A stretch of DNA of 7,287 nucleotides, taken from the NCBI GenBank assembly GCA_003499955.1, contig DNRP01000187.1, forward strand, positions 1 to 7,287. Reading direction: 5' to 3'. A model generated the notes under the pieces. The model ran no database searches, was not told where the DNA came from, and was given only the letters and a program-made list of their open reading frames with translations. Shown in pieces: positions 1-6,267 of the stretch. The stretch comes from Cyanobacteria bacterium UBA9971. Its GTDB lineage: Bacteria; Cyanobacteriota; Vampirovibrionia; Gastranaerophilales; UBA9971. The position numbers were made by a program, and so were the translations under genes. Positions within the stretch are counted from its first letter, which is position 1. Each line of letters starts with the position of its first letter.

Positions 1-14
1 TTTTCTTTCTTTTG

Positions 15-59
15 GTTCGTTTTCATTTCTTTTTGCGTTCAAAAAGAAAGAAAATGAAC
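15..59. repeat. Imperfect inverted repeat with overlapping alternative pairing
   Basis: Positions 15-34 can pair with 41-59 around the six-base loop GCGTTC, with one G-T wobble and one bulged A at 25. Separately, 1-13 (TTTTCTTTCTTTT) is a perfect reverse complement of 42-54, so two left arms compete for one right arm. The arms are almost pure pyrimidine or purine. No T-run follows on either strand, so it is not a standard terminator. It may be a copy of a dispersed repeat cut by the window edge, but no target duplication is visible. Confidence 0.5.
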
Positions 60-70
60 ATCTAATAATT

Positions 71-113
71 TTGAGATAAAAAAGAAATGTCACTCGCCTG
101 CTTTAGCTGGCGA
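71..113 (-). terminator. Possible terminator of the histidine kinase gene
   Basis: Directly after the kinase stop codon (119-121, minus strand) lies a stem-loop at 94-113: TCGCC pairs with GGCGA, then a T-T mismatch, then GC-GC around a TTTA loop. On the minus strand a T-rich run (positions about 88-79) follows after a gap of six or so bases. The gap makes this weaker than a canonical intrinsic terminator. Confidence 0.4.
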
Positions 114-118
114 AACTA

Positions 119-1837
119 TTATTTGACAGGCAATTCTATAATAAAAGTAGAACCCTGATCAGGGTTGTTTTCTGCCTTAATTGTACCCTTGTGCTTTTGT
201 ATTATCTGATAGCATATTGAAAGCCCTAGTCCTGTACCGATTCCAACGCCTTTTGTCGTAAAACCGGGATCAAAAATATGTTCCAGATGCTTTTCAGGAA
301 TTCCTTTGCCGGTGTCTGAAATAAGTATTTTAATTTTGTCTGCAAATTTTTCTGTTTTTATTTTTATTGCGCCGTCCTTTTTAATACTTTGACAGGCATT
401 TATAAGAATATTCATAAATACCTGATTTAACTGGTTCGGATAGCAATTTATGAACGGTAAATTATCGAACTCTTCAATTACTTGGATTCTTCCTTTAATT
501 TCGTGATTAATAAGCATCAAAGTACTTTTTATGCCTTCGTGAATATCTGTTTCTTTGTACTCTGCTTCATCAAGGCGGGCAAAATTTTTCAGGGCTTTCA
601 CGATGGAATTTATCCTTTTTATGGCTTCAGAGTTTACTTTTAGCGTATCATCGAGGATTTCCGAATAATTTTTCATTTCTTCTTCTGTAGGAGAAGTTTG
701 AATTTTTTGAATGCATTTTATAAAAATATCGTTATTACTTTTTATTGAACCTATTGGTGTATTTATTTCATGGGCAACACCGGCTACCAGTTGACCGAGA
801 GAAGCCATTTTTTCTGACTGAATAAGCTGTGTTTGGGCTTGTTTTAATTCTAAAAGAGCTTTTTCAAGATCTGATTTTTGTTCTTCAAGTTCATTAAACA
901 ATTTTGCCTGATTAATTGCAGATGCAAGCTGGGAAGCTATACCTTCAATCAAACTTATTTCTTCTGTATGCCAGTGTTTTTTTGAGGCGGCGTGAAGAAA
1001 TGACAGGATCCCCAGAACTTCATTATTATAAATAATGGGAGTTATAAGTTTTGGTCTGGAATCTCCTGTATTATTGTCTATTATTACTGTTGAAGTACCG
1101 GAAACTTTGTTTTCTAAAGAATTTTTCAGCAAAGCATCCTTGTCAGGATAAATTTTATTTACTTTTATATATTCTTTTTTTTCCGCAGCCCAGACATGTT
1201 TAACAGAGAGTTCTTTATTGTTTAAAATTTCAGCATAAAATCCCTGACTTACGCCTAGCGTTTTAGAAATTTCTTCGACAGCGGTTTGTATAATCTCTTC
1301 TATATCAAACCCATCCCTGATTTTATTTGATACTTTGTTGATTAAACCTGTTCTTATCGCGAGAGTTTGCGCTTTTTCTTTTAATTCGGAAAACTCTTTG
1401 TTTTCTTTTTCAAGCTTTTCAATAGCTTTTTCAGTTTCTGCCAGAAGGCTTTTCAAGGATATATTTTGAATTTTTTCCGTAACGTCTGATAAAATTATTA
1501 TTTTTTTATTTTGAACGCTAAAACTTCTTATGTTTAAATTTCTGTATAAGTTGCTGTCAAGCTGAAACAGTGTTTCCGCGCTGAATAAAGTATTAAAATT
1601 TAAGATTTCCTGAATGGGGTTATAGTCAAAAAACTTTTCTCTGTCTAAAATACAAACATTAAAGGAGAAAAAATGTTCAATTTCTGTAATTTTTTTAATA
1701 TCCCCGAACAAATTTTTTGCGCTTTTATTGAGAAAAATCGGATTTTTTTCAGCATCAAGCACCAGAAGAAGTTCTTCAGAGGTTTTGTACAGGTTTATTA
1801 TTGATTCTATGGGTAGGTTTTTAAGTGTTTCCGGCAT
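119..1837 (-). CDS. Soluble PAS-GAF sensor histidine kinase (orphan)
   Basis: This 572-residue kinase would autophosphorylate on histidine and pass the phosphate to a response regulator, none of which is encoded in the window. Residues about 10-120 look like a degenerate PAS domain. A coiled coil (about 120-160) leads to a GAF domain (about 165-310), then a second coiled coil (about 311-345). The H-box holds H356 in AGVAHEINTP. The ATP-binding domain shows an N-box (N476, N480), a G1 box (D508-T-G510-K-G512), an F-box (IFDPGFTTK) and a G2 box (GTGLGLS, 534-540). No transmembrane segment or signal peptide is visible, so it should sense a cytoplasmic signal, which the sequence does not identify. 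The ATG at 1837 is the first Met codon; it has no strong ribosome binding site, but a promoter lies just upstream. All catalytic boxes are intact. Confidence 0.93.
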   Translation of the reverse strand: MPETLKNLPIESIINLYKTSEELLLVLDAEKNPIFLNKSAKNLFGDIKKITEIEHFFSFNVCILDREKFFDYNPIQEILNFNTLFSAETLFQLDSNLYRNLNIRSFSVQNKKIIILSDVTEKIQNISLKSLLAETEKAIEKLEKENKEFSELKEKAQTLAIRTGLINKVSNKIRDGFDIEEIIQTAVEEISKTLGVSQGFYAEILNNKELSVKHVWAAEKKEYIKVNKIYPDKDALLKNSLENKVSGTSTVIIDNNTGDSRPKLITPIIYNNEVLGILSFLHAASKKHWHTEEISLIEGIASQLASAINQAKLFNELEEQKSDLEKALLELKQAQTQLIQSEKMASLGQLVAGVAHEINTPIGSIKSNNDIFIKCIQKIQTSPTEEEMKNYSEILDDTLKVNSEAIKRINSIVKALKNFARLDEAEYKETDIHEGIKSTLMLINHEIKGRIQVIEEFDNLPFINCYPNQLNQVFMNILINACQSIKKDGAIKIKTEKFADKIKILISDTGKGIPEKHLEHIFDPGFTTKGVGIGTGLGLSICYQIIQKHKGTIKAENNPDQGSTFIIELPVK

Positions 1838-1866
1838 GTTTCATTTATTCTATTTAAATTAAAACA

Positions 1867-1875
1867 AGTATAGCA
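1867..1875 (-). promoter_or_regulatory. Extended -10 promoter for the histidine kinase
   Basis: On the minus strand the sequence reads TGCTATACT, an extended -10 (TG-n-TATACT), about 30 bases before the kinase ATG. No good -35 hexamer sits 16-18 bases further upstream, as is common for extended -10 promoters. It predicts a start near 1860 and a short leader of about 23 nt. Confidence 0.45.
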
Positions 1876-1937
1876 TTTTCGTTAATTATTGTGTGATTGT
1901 TAAGACTGTTGCATAACTTCAATTTTATTGACTTTTT

Positions 1938-2053
1938 GTCCTCCTGACCAAAGTGAAGGATCTATCCAAATATCAATGATAGACAGATACCCCCTTCTTT
2001 TTTGATAATCAATCAAAAAAGTGGGTTCCCTGAGCTAAAACCCTCAGAATGAC
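1938..2053. repeat. Palindromic, MITE/REP-like intergenic element
   Basis: The left end GTCCTCCTGA (1938-1947) and the inverted right end TCAGAATGAC (2044-2053, read on the minus strand as GTCATTCTGA) match at 8 of 10 positions. Inside are two more dyads. TCTATC (1961-1966) pairs with GATAGA (1978-1983). CTTTTTTGAT (1997-2006) pairs perfectly with ATCAAAAAAG (2012-2021) around a 5-base loop, and CCC/GGG extends that stem past a small internal loop. The ends resemble GTCATTCTGAG-type repeats scattered through intergenic DNA in many bacteria; that resemblance is from memory and was not searched. No open frame or transposase is present. Confidence 0.55.
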
Positions 2054-2123
2054 ATCATGGTAAAAAAGATGTTTTTGATAGTTGTGTATTTCTAATTCAT
2101 ACAGTGTAAAAAACTAAAAACAC

Positions 2124-2152
2124 TTGAGTTTATAAAAACAAGCACATATAAT
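2124..2152 (+). promoter_or_regulatory. Near-consensus sigma-70 promoter of a small RNA
   Basis: TTGAGT (2124-2129) and a perfect TATAAT (2147-2152) are separated by exactly 17 bases. This is the best promoter in the window. It points away from the kinase gene toward the 3' end of the convergent sigma gene, with no plus-strand protein gene downstream before 3822. A weak dyad AGTGT/ACACT (2103-2107, 2120-2124) touches the -35 box. The predicted start is about 2159. Confidence 0.7.
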
Positions 2153-2158
2153 TTTCTC

Positions 2159-2265
2159 AAAAGCAAATGACTTTTGTTTATGCTCCGTTATGGAAATTAA
2201 AGAAAGCCTATAATCCTTCGGTATAGATCCCGACAGAAATTTTTGAATTTCTGTCGTTTTTATTT
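2159..2265 (+). ncRNA. Candidate free-standing small RNA, about 105 nt
   Basis: A strong promoter (2124-2152) and an intrinsic terminator (2231-2265) bound this stretch, and it has no credible open frame: the longest attempts, such as ATG at 2190, stop within eight codons. Near the 5' end, CAAAAG (2158-2163) can pair with CTTTTG (2171-2176). A mid-part hairpin may form between CTATA and TATAG around 2207-2225. It does not show the core motifs I know for SRP RNA, tmRNA, RNase P RNA or the common riboswitches. It cannot be a riboswitch for a downstream gene, because the next gene is convergent. Its 3' end lies about 50 bases from the sigma gene stop, so readthrough would be antisense to that mRNA. 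The family is not recognised; the call rests on promoter plus terminator. Confidence 0.55.
2231..2265 (+). terminator. Intrinsic terminator of the small RNA
   Basis: CGACAGAAATT (2231-2241) pairs perfectly with AATTTCTGTCG (2246-2256) around a TTTG loop, and TTTTTATTT follows at once (2257-2265). This is an 11-bp stem plus U-tract on the plus strand. No plus-strand coding gene ends upstream, so it implies a non-coding transcript. Confidence 0.8.
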
Positions 2266-2278
2266 GAAAATATTCATT

Positions 2279-2310
2279 AAAAAATAGAGGTTTTAAAACC
2301 TCTATTTTTT
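2279..2310 (-). terminator. Intrinsic terminator of the sigma factor gene (bidirectional)
   Basis: Four bases after the sigma stop codon lies a perfect 32-base palindrome. Its arms carry AATAGAGG and CCTCTATT flanked by A-runs and T-runs. On the minus strand it gives a stem ending in six U residues. Because it is symmetric it can also work on the plus strand, as a backup to the small-RNA terminator 13 bases away. Confidence 0.78.
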
Positions 2311-2314
2311 TAAT

Positions 2315-3337
2315 TTATAAAATATATTCTTTTAAATGCTTCATTGCATTGGAATCTCTAAGTTTTCTAAGAGCAATATCTTCTATTTGCCTGATTCTTT
2401 CTTTTGAAAACCCGAAGATCTTGCCTAATTGTTCAAGAGTTTTACTTCGACCATCGTTTAGTCCGAATCTTTCTCTTAGAATAGCCTGTTCTCTTTCTGT
2501 GAGGATAGATAAAGCTTGCATTACGTTTTCATGAAGAAGATTATCCATTGCTCTGACGTGAGGGGAAACAGCTTCTGCATCGGGAACATAATCCTCAAGA
2601 TAAAGATCTTCACCTATAGGCAAGTCAAGACTCATTGGTTCTCTTGACATGGCTTTTTTAACACACGCAACTTTATCAGGCGTGAGTTTCATGGTATTTC
2701 CTATTTCTTGAACTGTCGGCTCTCTGCCTAATTCAAGAGTTAATATTGTTTTAACTTTTTTGTATTGTCTTATCTTATCGGACATGTGAACGGGAATACG
2801 TATAGTTCTTGAAGTATTGGCAATACAACGAATTATAGTTTGTCTTATCCACCATGTCGCATAAGTGCTGAACTTGAAACCGCGTCTATAGTCAAATCTT
2901 TCAGCCGCGCGGATTAATCCAAGGCTTCCTTCCTGTACTAAATCCATAAAAAGTACGCCCTGTCCGACATATTTCTTGCAAATACTAACCACAAGCCTTA
3001 AATTTGCCTGAACCAGTTTCCCTTTAGCAATTTCAGCTTCTTCTTTCTTTCCTTCCCTGATTTTTCTGCCAAGCTCAATCTCTTCTGCCGCGTTAATCAT
3101 GGATTTTCTGCCAACATCTCTTAAATACATTTGCAGAATATCATTTGCCCTGAATTCCTGATTAAAAATCTTTTTATGCTTGGGTACATCTTTTAAATCA
3201 GCAGCTTCCGGTTTAATATCCTCGTCAATTTCCGTAAAATCTTCATCTTCTAAATCATCTTCCATTTTGGCAAGATATTCAAAATCTATGTCGCTGCTCG
3301 TTTTGGTATTTAATTTTGCTAAATCTAAACCTGTCAT
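2315..3337 (-). CDS. RNA polymerase sigma-70 family factor (RpoD/SigA-like, probably group 2)
   Basis: The protein directs RNA polymerase to promoters. Numbering is from the upstream TTG at 3376. An acidic N-terminal stretch (residues about 38-60) precedes region 1.2 ([12 protein letters not shown], about 79-90). Region 2 spans about 118-190 with YATWWIRQ, region 3 about 190-250, and region 4 about 285-345 with [18 protein letters not shown] as the -35-binding helix-turn-helix. It lacks a long region 1.1. In region 2.4 the T that follows Q-x-x in housekeeping sigma (T440 of E. coli RpoD) is I182, which points away from a strict primary sigma; RpoS also differs here. I prefer the ATG at 3337 (340 aa) over TTG at 3376 (353 aa). 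The TTG has no ribosome binding site and abuts a TATACT box, while the ATG is preceded by AAAAGGCGG at about 9 bases. Confidence 0.92.
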   Translation of the reverse strand: MTGLDLAKLNTKTSSDIDFEYLAKMEDDLEDEDFTEIDEDIKPEAADLKDVPKHKKIFNQEFRANDILQMYLRDVGRKSMINAAEEIELGRKIREGKKEEAEIAKGKLVQANLRLVVSICKKYVGQGVLFMDLVQEGSLGLIRAAERFDYRRGFKFSTYATWWIRQTIIRCIANTSRTIRIPVHMSDKIRQYKKVKTILTLELGREPTVQEIGNTMKLTPDKVACVKKAMSREPMSLDLPIGEDLYLEDYVPDAEAVSPHVRAMDNLLHENVMQALSILTEREQAILRERFGLNDGRSKTLEQLGKIFGFSKERIRQIEDIALRKLRDSNAMKHLKEYIL

Positions 3338-3381
3338 TCCTAACCGCCTTTTTAATTTTGCCTCTTCTAAATTCAAAAAAG

Positions 3382-3387
3382 AGTATA
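3382..3387 (-). promoter_or_regulatory. Possible -10 box of the sigma gene
   Basis: TATACT on the minus strand predicts a transcript start near 3375, giving a leader of about 38 nt to the ATG at 3337. No convincing -35 hexamer is present at the right distance. A dyad TAATAC-N5-GTATTA (3401-3417) sits where the -35 region would be and could be an operator. Confidence 0.33.
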
Positions 3388-3400
3388 AATTTGTACTAAT

Positions 3401-3417
3401 TAATACGTATAGTATTA
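3401..3417. promoter_or_regulatory. Operator-like dyad upstream of the sigma gene
   Basis: TAATAC (3401-3406) and GTATTA (3412-3417) are perfect inverted copies separated by GTATA. The dyad lies 14 bases upstream of the possible -10 box of the sigma gene. Such sites can bind dimeric repressors, but in AT-rich DNA a 6-bp dyad can arise by chance. Confidence 0.3.
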
Positions 3418-3461
3418 GGGACGAAAATCGGGACTATTTGTTTCAAAAAAGTAATTATTTA

Positions 3462-3495
3462 ATCCGATTTTTTATAAAAAATTAAACAATCGGAT
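3462..3495. repeat. Inverted repeat in the divergent intergenic region
   Basis: ATCCGATT (3462-3469) is perfectly repeated in inverted form as AATCGGAT (3488-3495). A second A/T palindrome (T6-AT-A6, 3468-3481) is nested inside and competes for pairing. There is no T-run after it on either strand, so it is not a clear terminator. Confidence 0.45.
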
Positions 3496-3561
3496 AATAG
3501 ATATAGAGATAACGGAAATAGGTTTTTTATGTATTGAAACACTTCAAAATCCCATATAAAG

Positions 3562-3713
3562 AAATGTTACAAGGTTCGAGATTTTTAATGAAAAATGTTA
3601 CAAAACTAAATAATTGTCGTGACTCAATCCCCTCATCATACTCAAAGTTATTGTTTTTTTTGGGTTATATAATATTAGTGATTTTTAATGAAATTTAAAT
3701 GCAAATGTTAAAA
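3562..3713 (+). repeat. Short direct repeats upstream of the GGDEF/HD-GYP gene
   Basis: GATTTTTAATGAAA occurs twice (3580-3593 and 3680-3693), exactly 100 bases apart. AAATGTTACAA occurs at 3562-3572 and 3593-3603, and the shorter AAATGTTA again at 3703-3710. The first two are 31 bases apart, close to three helical turns. They flank a TATAAT box (3668-3673), so they may be regulator sites. The rest of the 3338-3821 gap is AT-rich and holds no gene I can support. Confidence 0.45.
3668..3673 (+). promoter_or_regulatory. Possible -10 box of the GGDEF/HD-GYP gene
   Basis: This is a perfect TATAAT about 150 bases before the TTG start of the gene at 3822. The matching -35 position (3645-3650, AAGTTA) is poor. 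If used, it gives a leader of about 145 nt, in which I see no c-di-GMP riboswitch motif. Confidence 0.33.
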
Positions 3714-3821
3714 AAATATCCGAATAACTCTGGTAAATTTACTAAAAACTTAATAGAATAAAGGATAAACAAAGAGTAGTTTGAAGAGTTAAGGTTCCAT
3801 AAAATACAAAGGGCTTGAAGT

Positions 3822-5633
3822 TTGAGTCATAATCAAGAGTTGTCAGTTTCTAACATCTCGAAGTTTAATTCGCAGAGGGTTAACGTGCATCTTAATGCAC
3901 GTAAAGCTTTGAGTACTTTTTATGCGAGTTATGGCGGCAAGTCGCAAAGGTTTTTATATCAACAAGCTTTAGATCCTTTAGAGGTCATAACAGAATTTTA
4001 TAATTCTGCAATGGCGGATAATTCTATAGAAGAAATTTATAACAGGCTTCATTTTACGGCTGTTAAATTAGGTTATAGTTTTACAGCGTTAGGGATTCCT
4101 GATTCAACAAATACAGAATTAAGTATTACTTTAACAGATTTCACGAAAAATATTCATTTATTAAAACAGTCTCTTGAAGATCCCGAAAATATTATTGCAA
4201 AAAGCTTTAATGATAGGACAAGAAGACATTCAGGTCATATAAGTTATCCTGAAGTTAGTCATCTTGAAAATAATCAATGCGTAATTATTCCACTCGTATC
4301 TTTGGATGAAAGCAAAGGTGTTTTTGTTGCGGGAGCGGCTTTAAGAGATCATAAAAATGATGAAATTATGAATACGCTGTGTACTTATGCCACTCTTTTA
4401 ATTGTAAACATTCAATTAAAGCAAAGAATGTCTTTTAATAGCGGTATAGATAACCTGACAGGGCTTCATACTCATAAGGTATTTCAAGAAAACTTATGTC
4501 AATCAATTAAAAAAGCGGAAAAAACAGGTGAAAGTGTTTCTGTAATAATATTTGACATTAATAATATTGCAAGAATAAATAGAGAGTTCGGTCATGCTAA
4601 AGGTGATGAAATTATTTTACTTATAGCGGAAAAAATCAGAAAAAATATCAGGGCAAGAGATATTGCAGGTCGTTTTGGCGGAGATGAAGTTGCGGTTATA
4701 CTTCCGGGTGCTGATAATACAAAAGCATGTTATGTGGCAAAACATATAAATAACGCCTTATCCTCATGTTGCATTGAAGGGGTCGGGCATGTTAAAGCCA
4801 GCATAGGTGTTGCGACTTATCCCGAATGCGCTAAAGAACAGGAAAAATTATTGATACTTGCAGAGCAGGCAATGCTTATTTCAAAACATGACAGTCATAA
4901 AAACGGCATGGCTGCTGTAGTTAGCGCTCAGGATATGAATTTCTGGAATAAAATAGCGTTAGATACTTTAGCGCGCGTTATTGCTAAAAGGCACTCTCAA
5001 TGGGGTGTGAATTTTGAAGATGAGCTTGTAAAAAGATTCCTTAAATCTAAAAAAATGCCTAAAATTCCTCTTGATGTGGTATCTTCTCTTGCGGGAGCAA
5101 TTGATGCGAAAGATACATACACCAGAGGTCACTCTCAGGCTGTTTCAATGTATGCTGAAGCTCTTGCAAGGGCTATAAATCTTCCTGAAAAAACTGTTCA
5201 AAGGATTAAACTTGCCGCATTGCTTCATGATGTCGGCAAAATAGGTATAACTGAATCAATCTTAAGAAAACCGGGCGCATTAACAGATCATGAATGGGAA
5301 ATTATGAAACAGCACCCTGTAATTGGCGCTAAAAAAGTTTTAGAACCGATTAAATCATTAAAAGATTTGATTCCGATAGTTAAACACCATCATGAAAGAA
5401 TCGACGGATGCGGTTATCCCGACAGATTAAAGGATGATGAAATTCCTGTAGGTGCTAAAATAGTGGCAATTGCAGATGCATTTCACGCTTTGATCAGTCA
5501 CAGACCTTACAGAAAATCATTAACTCTTGATAGATCAATAGAAATTCTTAGATCAGGTGCTGGAACTCAATGGGATGGAGAGTTGGTAAGAAAATTTGTT
5601 ACAATTGCTCCGTCTTTATGCACAAAGCCGTAG
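3822..5633 (+). CDS. GAF-GGDEF-HD-GYP cyclic-di-GMP synthase/phosphodiesterase
   Basis: This 603-residue soluble protein combines both halves of c-di-GMP turnover. Residues about 50-200 form a GAF-like sensor. The GGDEF domain (about 205-365) has D245, N253, the signature as GGDEV (286-290) and an inhibitory RxxD site (R277-D280) five residues before it, as expected for product feedback. The usual DxDxFK stretch reads DINNIA, so activity may be reduced. The HD-GYP domain (about 412-600) keeps H437, H469-D470 with GK, H498, HHHERIDGCGYP (522-533) and D552, the full metal-ligand pattern of active phosphodiesterases. The start is TTG at 3822: an in-frame stop lies at 3816-3818, AAAGGG precedes the TTG by 8 bases, and the next Met is at about residue 64. 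No membrane segment is seen. It ends in TAG and no clear terminator follows. Confidence 0.93.
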   Translation: MSHNQELSVSNISKFNSQRVNVHLNARKALSTFYASYGGKSQRFLYQQALDPLEVITEFYNSAMADNSIEEIYNRLHFTAVKLGYSFTALGIPDSTNTELSITLTDFTKNIHLLKQSLEDPENIIAKSFNDRTRRHSGHISYPEVSHLENNQCVIIPLVSLDESKGVFVAGAALRDHKNDEIMNTLCTYATLLIVNIQLKQRMSFNSGIDNLTGLHTHKVFQENLCQSIKKAEKTGESVSVIIFDINNIARINREFGHAKGDEIILLIAEKIRKNIRARDIAGRFGGDEVAVILPGADNTKACYVAKHINNALSSCCIEGVGHVKASIGVATYPECAKEQEKLLILAEQAMLISKHDSHKNGMAAVVSAQDMNFWNKIALDTLARVIAKRHSQWGVNFEDELVKRFLKSKKMPKIPLDVVSSLAGAIDAKDTYTRGHSQAVSMYAEALARAINLPEKTVQRIKLAALLHDVGKIGITESILRKPGALTDHEWEIMKQHPVIGAKKVLEPIKSLKDLIPIVKHHHERIDGCGYPDRLKDDEIPVGAKIVAIADAFHALISHRPYRKSLTLDRSIEILRSGAGTQWDGELVRKFVTIAPSLCTKP

Positions 5634-5772
5634 TTCTGTAATAAATTAAAATAGATTAATAATCCAATAGTCTTAGTACTGCACTTTGTGTCATACGGGT
5701 ATCAATTTTTTTATTTATAAAAAGAAAACTTTAAAAGACTAATTTTATAAGTTAAAATAAAAATGTATAAAT

Positions 5773-5778
5773 AAGGTG
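5773..5778 (+). promoter_or_regulatory. Ribosome binding site of the antitoxin gene
   Basis: AAGGTG lies 7 bases before the ATG at 5786, a good match to the 16S tail and clearly better than the sites of the upstream genes. The 5634-5785 gap is AT-rich. The best promoter I can find (TTTAAA at 5730, 17 bases, TAAAAT at 5753) is weak. Confidence 0.55.
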
Positions 5779-5785
5779 TAAATTT

Positions 5786-6043
5786 ATGGGAATTCCTGAA
5801 GAAAAACTGATTGATGTCTTTAAATCCCTTCTTGAAAAAGATAAAGAAGAGGTTTTGGACTTTGCCGAATATTTAAAACAAAAAAGAAGCAAAAAAATAG
5901 AAAATTTTATAAAAAGCATTCCCGAAGGCTCAGAAAAGTTAACCGAAGAGGATTTAAAGTCTATCGAAGAAGCAAGAGAAGATTATAAAGCCGGACATGT
6001 TTATTCTATTGAAGAAATTGAAAAGAAATACAATATAGAATGA
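5786..6043 (+). CDS. Antitoxin of a type II toxin-antitoxin pair
   Basis: This 85-residue, highly charged protein is rich in E and K and reads as two helical parts. Residues 1-35 (KLIDVFKSLLEKDKEEVLDF...) resemble the N-terminal helices of DUF2281/VapB-like small proteins. The tail (TEEDLKSIEEAREDYKAG, then YSIEEIEKKYNIE) has the form of antitoxin C-termini that wrap around RelE/ParE toxins. The stop overlaps the next start as ATGA (6040-6043), so the two genes are translationally coupled, the usual arrangement for such pairs. By family knowledge it should neutralise the toxin and repress its own promoter, but no clear DNA-binding fold can be read from the sequence. The exact antitoxin family is uncertain. 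Confidence 0.8.
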   Translation: MGIPEEKLIDVFKSLLEKDKEEVLDFAEYLKQKRSKKIENFIKSIPEGSEKLTEEDLKSIEEAREDYKAGHVYSIEEIEKKYNIE

Positions 6044-6267
6044 TTATAAAATTTTCCAAAAAAGCCGATAAAGATTTATCAAATATAGATAAACAAAATA
6101 TTAAAAGAATAATTCAAAAATTAAAAGATTTTGCTTCGGGTGAAAGTGCTGATGTGATCCTTTTAAAAGGATATTTAAATCTTTATCGCTTAAGAGTTGG
6201 CGATTACCGGATTATTTTTGAATTTATAGACGGTGAAATTAGAATAATACACGTTTTAAGAATTTAG
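6040..6267 (+). CDS. RelE-family toxin, cut short by an in-frame TAG
   Basis: This 75-residue protein is recognisable as RelE/ParE superfamily by KFSKKADKDLSNID near the start and by YRLRVGDYRIIFEF followed by IRIIHVLRI. R50, R52 and R57 fall where E. coli RelE has K52, K54 and R61, residues used in ribosome-dependent mRNA cleavage. The family normally continues for about ten more residues with the catalytic Arg and Tyr (R81, Y87 in RelE). Here the frame meets TAG at 6265-6267, yet the next nine codons read HRSEVYKDL before a TAA at 6295-6297, which matches the RSEVY tail of E. coli RelE. The gene therefore looks like an 85-codon toxin with one nonsense codon. The shortened protein probably binds antitoxin but may not cleave mRNA. 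Readthrough or a sequencing error are alternatives. Confidence 0.85.
   Translation: MIIKFSKKADKDLSNIDKQNIKRIIQKLKDFASGESADVILLKGYLNLYRLRVGDYRIIFEFIDGEIRIIHVLRI

Noticed and set aside
2209..2214. TATAAT inside the small RNA as a second promoter.
   Set aside because: No -35 hexamer is found 16-18 bases upstream, and the transcript would be only about 45 nt. It may still matter as part of an RNA stem.
2349..2534. A 61-codon plus-strand frame inside the sigma gene.
   Set aside because: It is the opposite-strand shadow of the sigma region 4 coding sequence, with no family resemblance.
3180..3485. A 101-codon plus-strand frame across the sigma gene N-terminus and upstream region.
   Set aside because: Serine-rich shadow of the acidic N-terminal coding stretch; no ribosome binding site and no recognisable domain.
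3564..3698. A 44-codon open frame (MLQGSRFLMK... with a hydrophobic end LLFFLGYIILVIF) in the divergent intergenic region, which could be a tiny membrane protein.
   Set aside because: It has no ribosome binding site, overlaps the repeats and the TATAAT box, and its composition matches AT-rich non-coding DNA. Conservation in relatives would be needed to revive it.
3377..3821. CRISPR array, tRNA or c-di-GMP riboswitch in the longest gaps.
   Set aside because: The repeats are too few and irregular for CRISPR. No T-arm GTTCGA-type motif with a cloverleaf was found, and no GEMM core motif is present.
5685..5712. A possible terminator after the GGDEF/HD-GYP gene (ATAC/GTAT followed by seven T).
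   Set aside because: The stem would be 4 bp with a 2-base loop, too tight to form; only the T-run is real.
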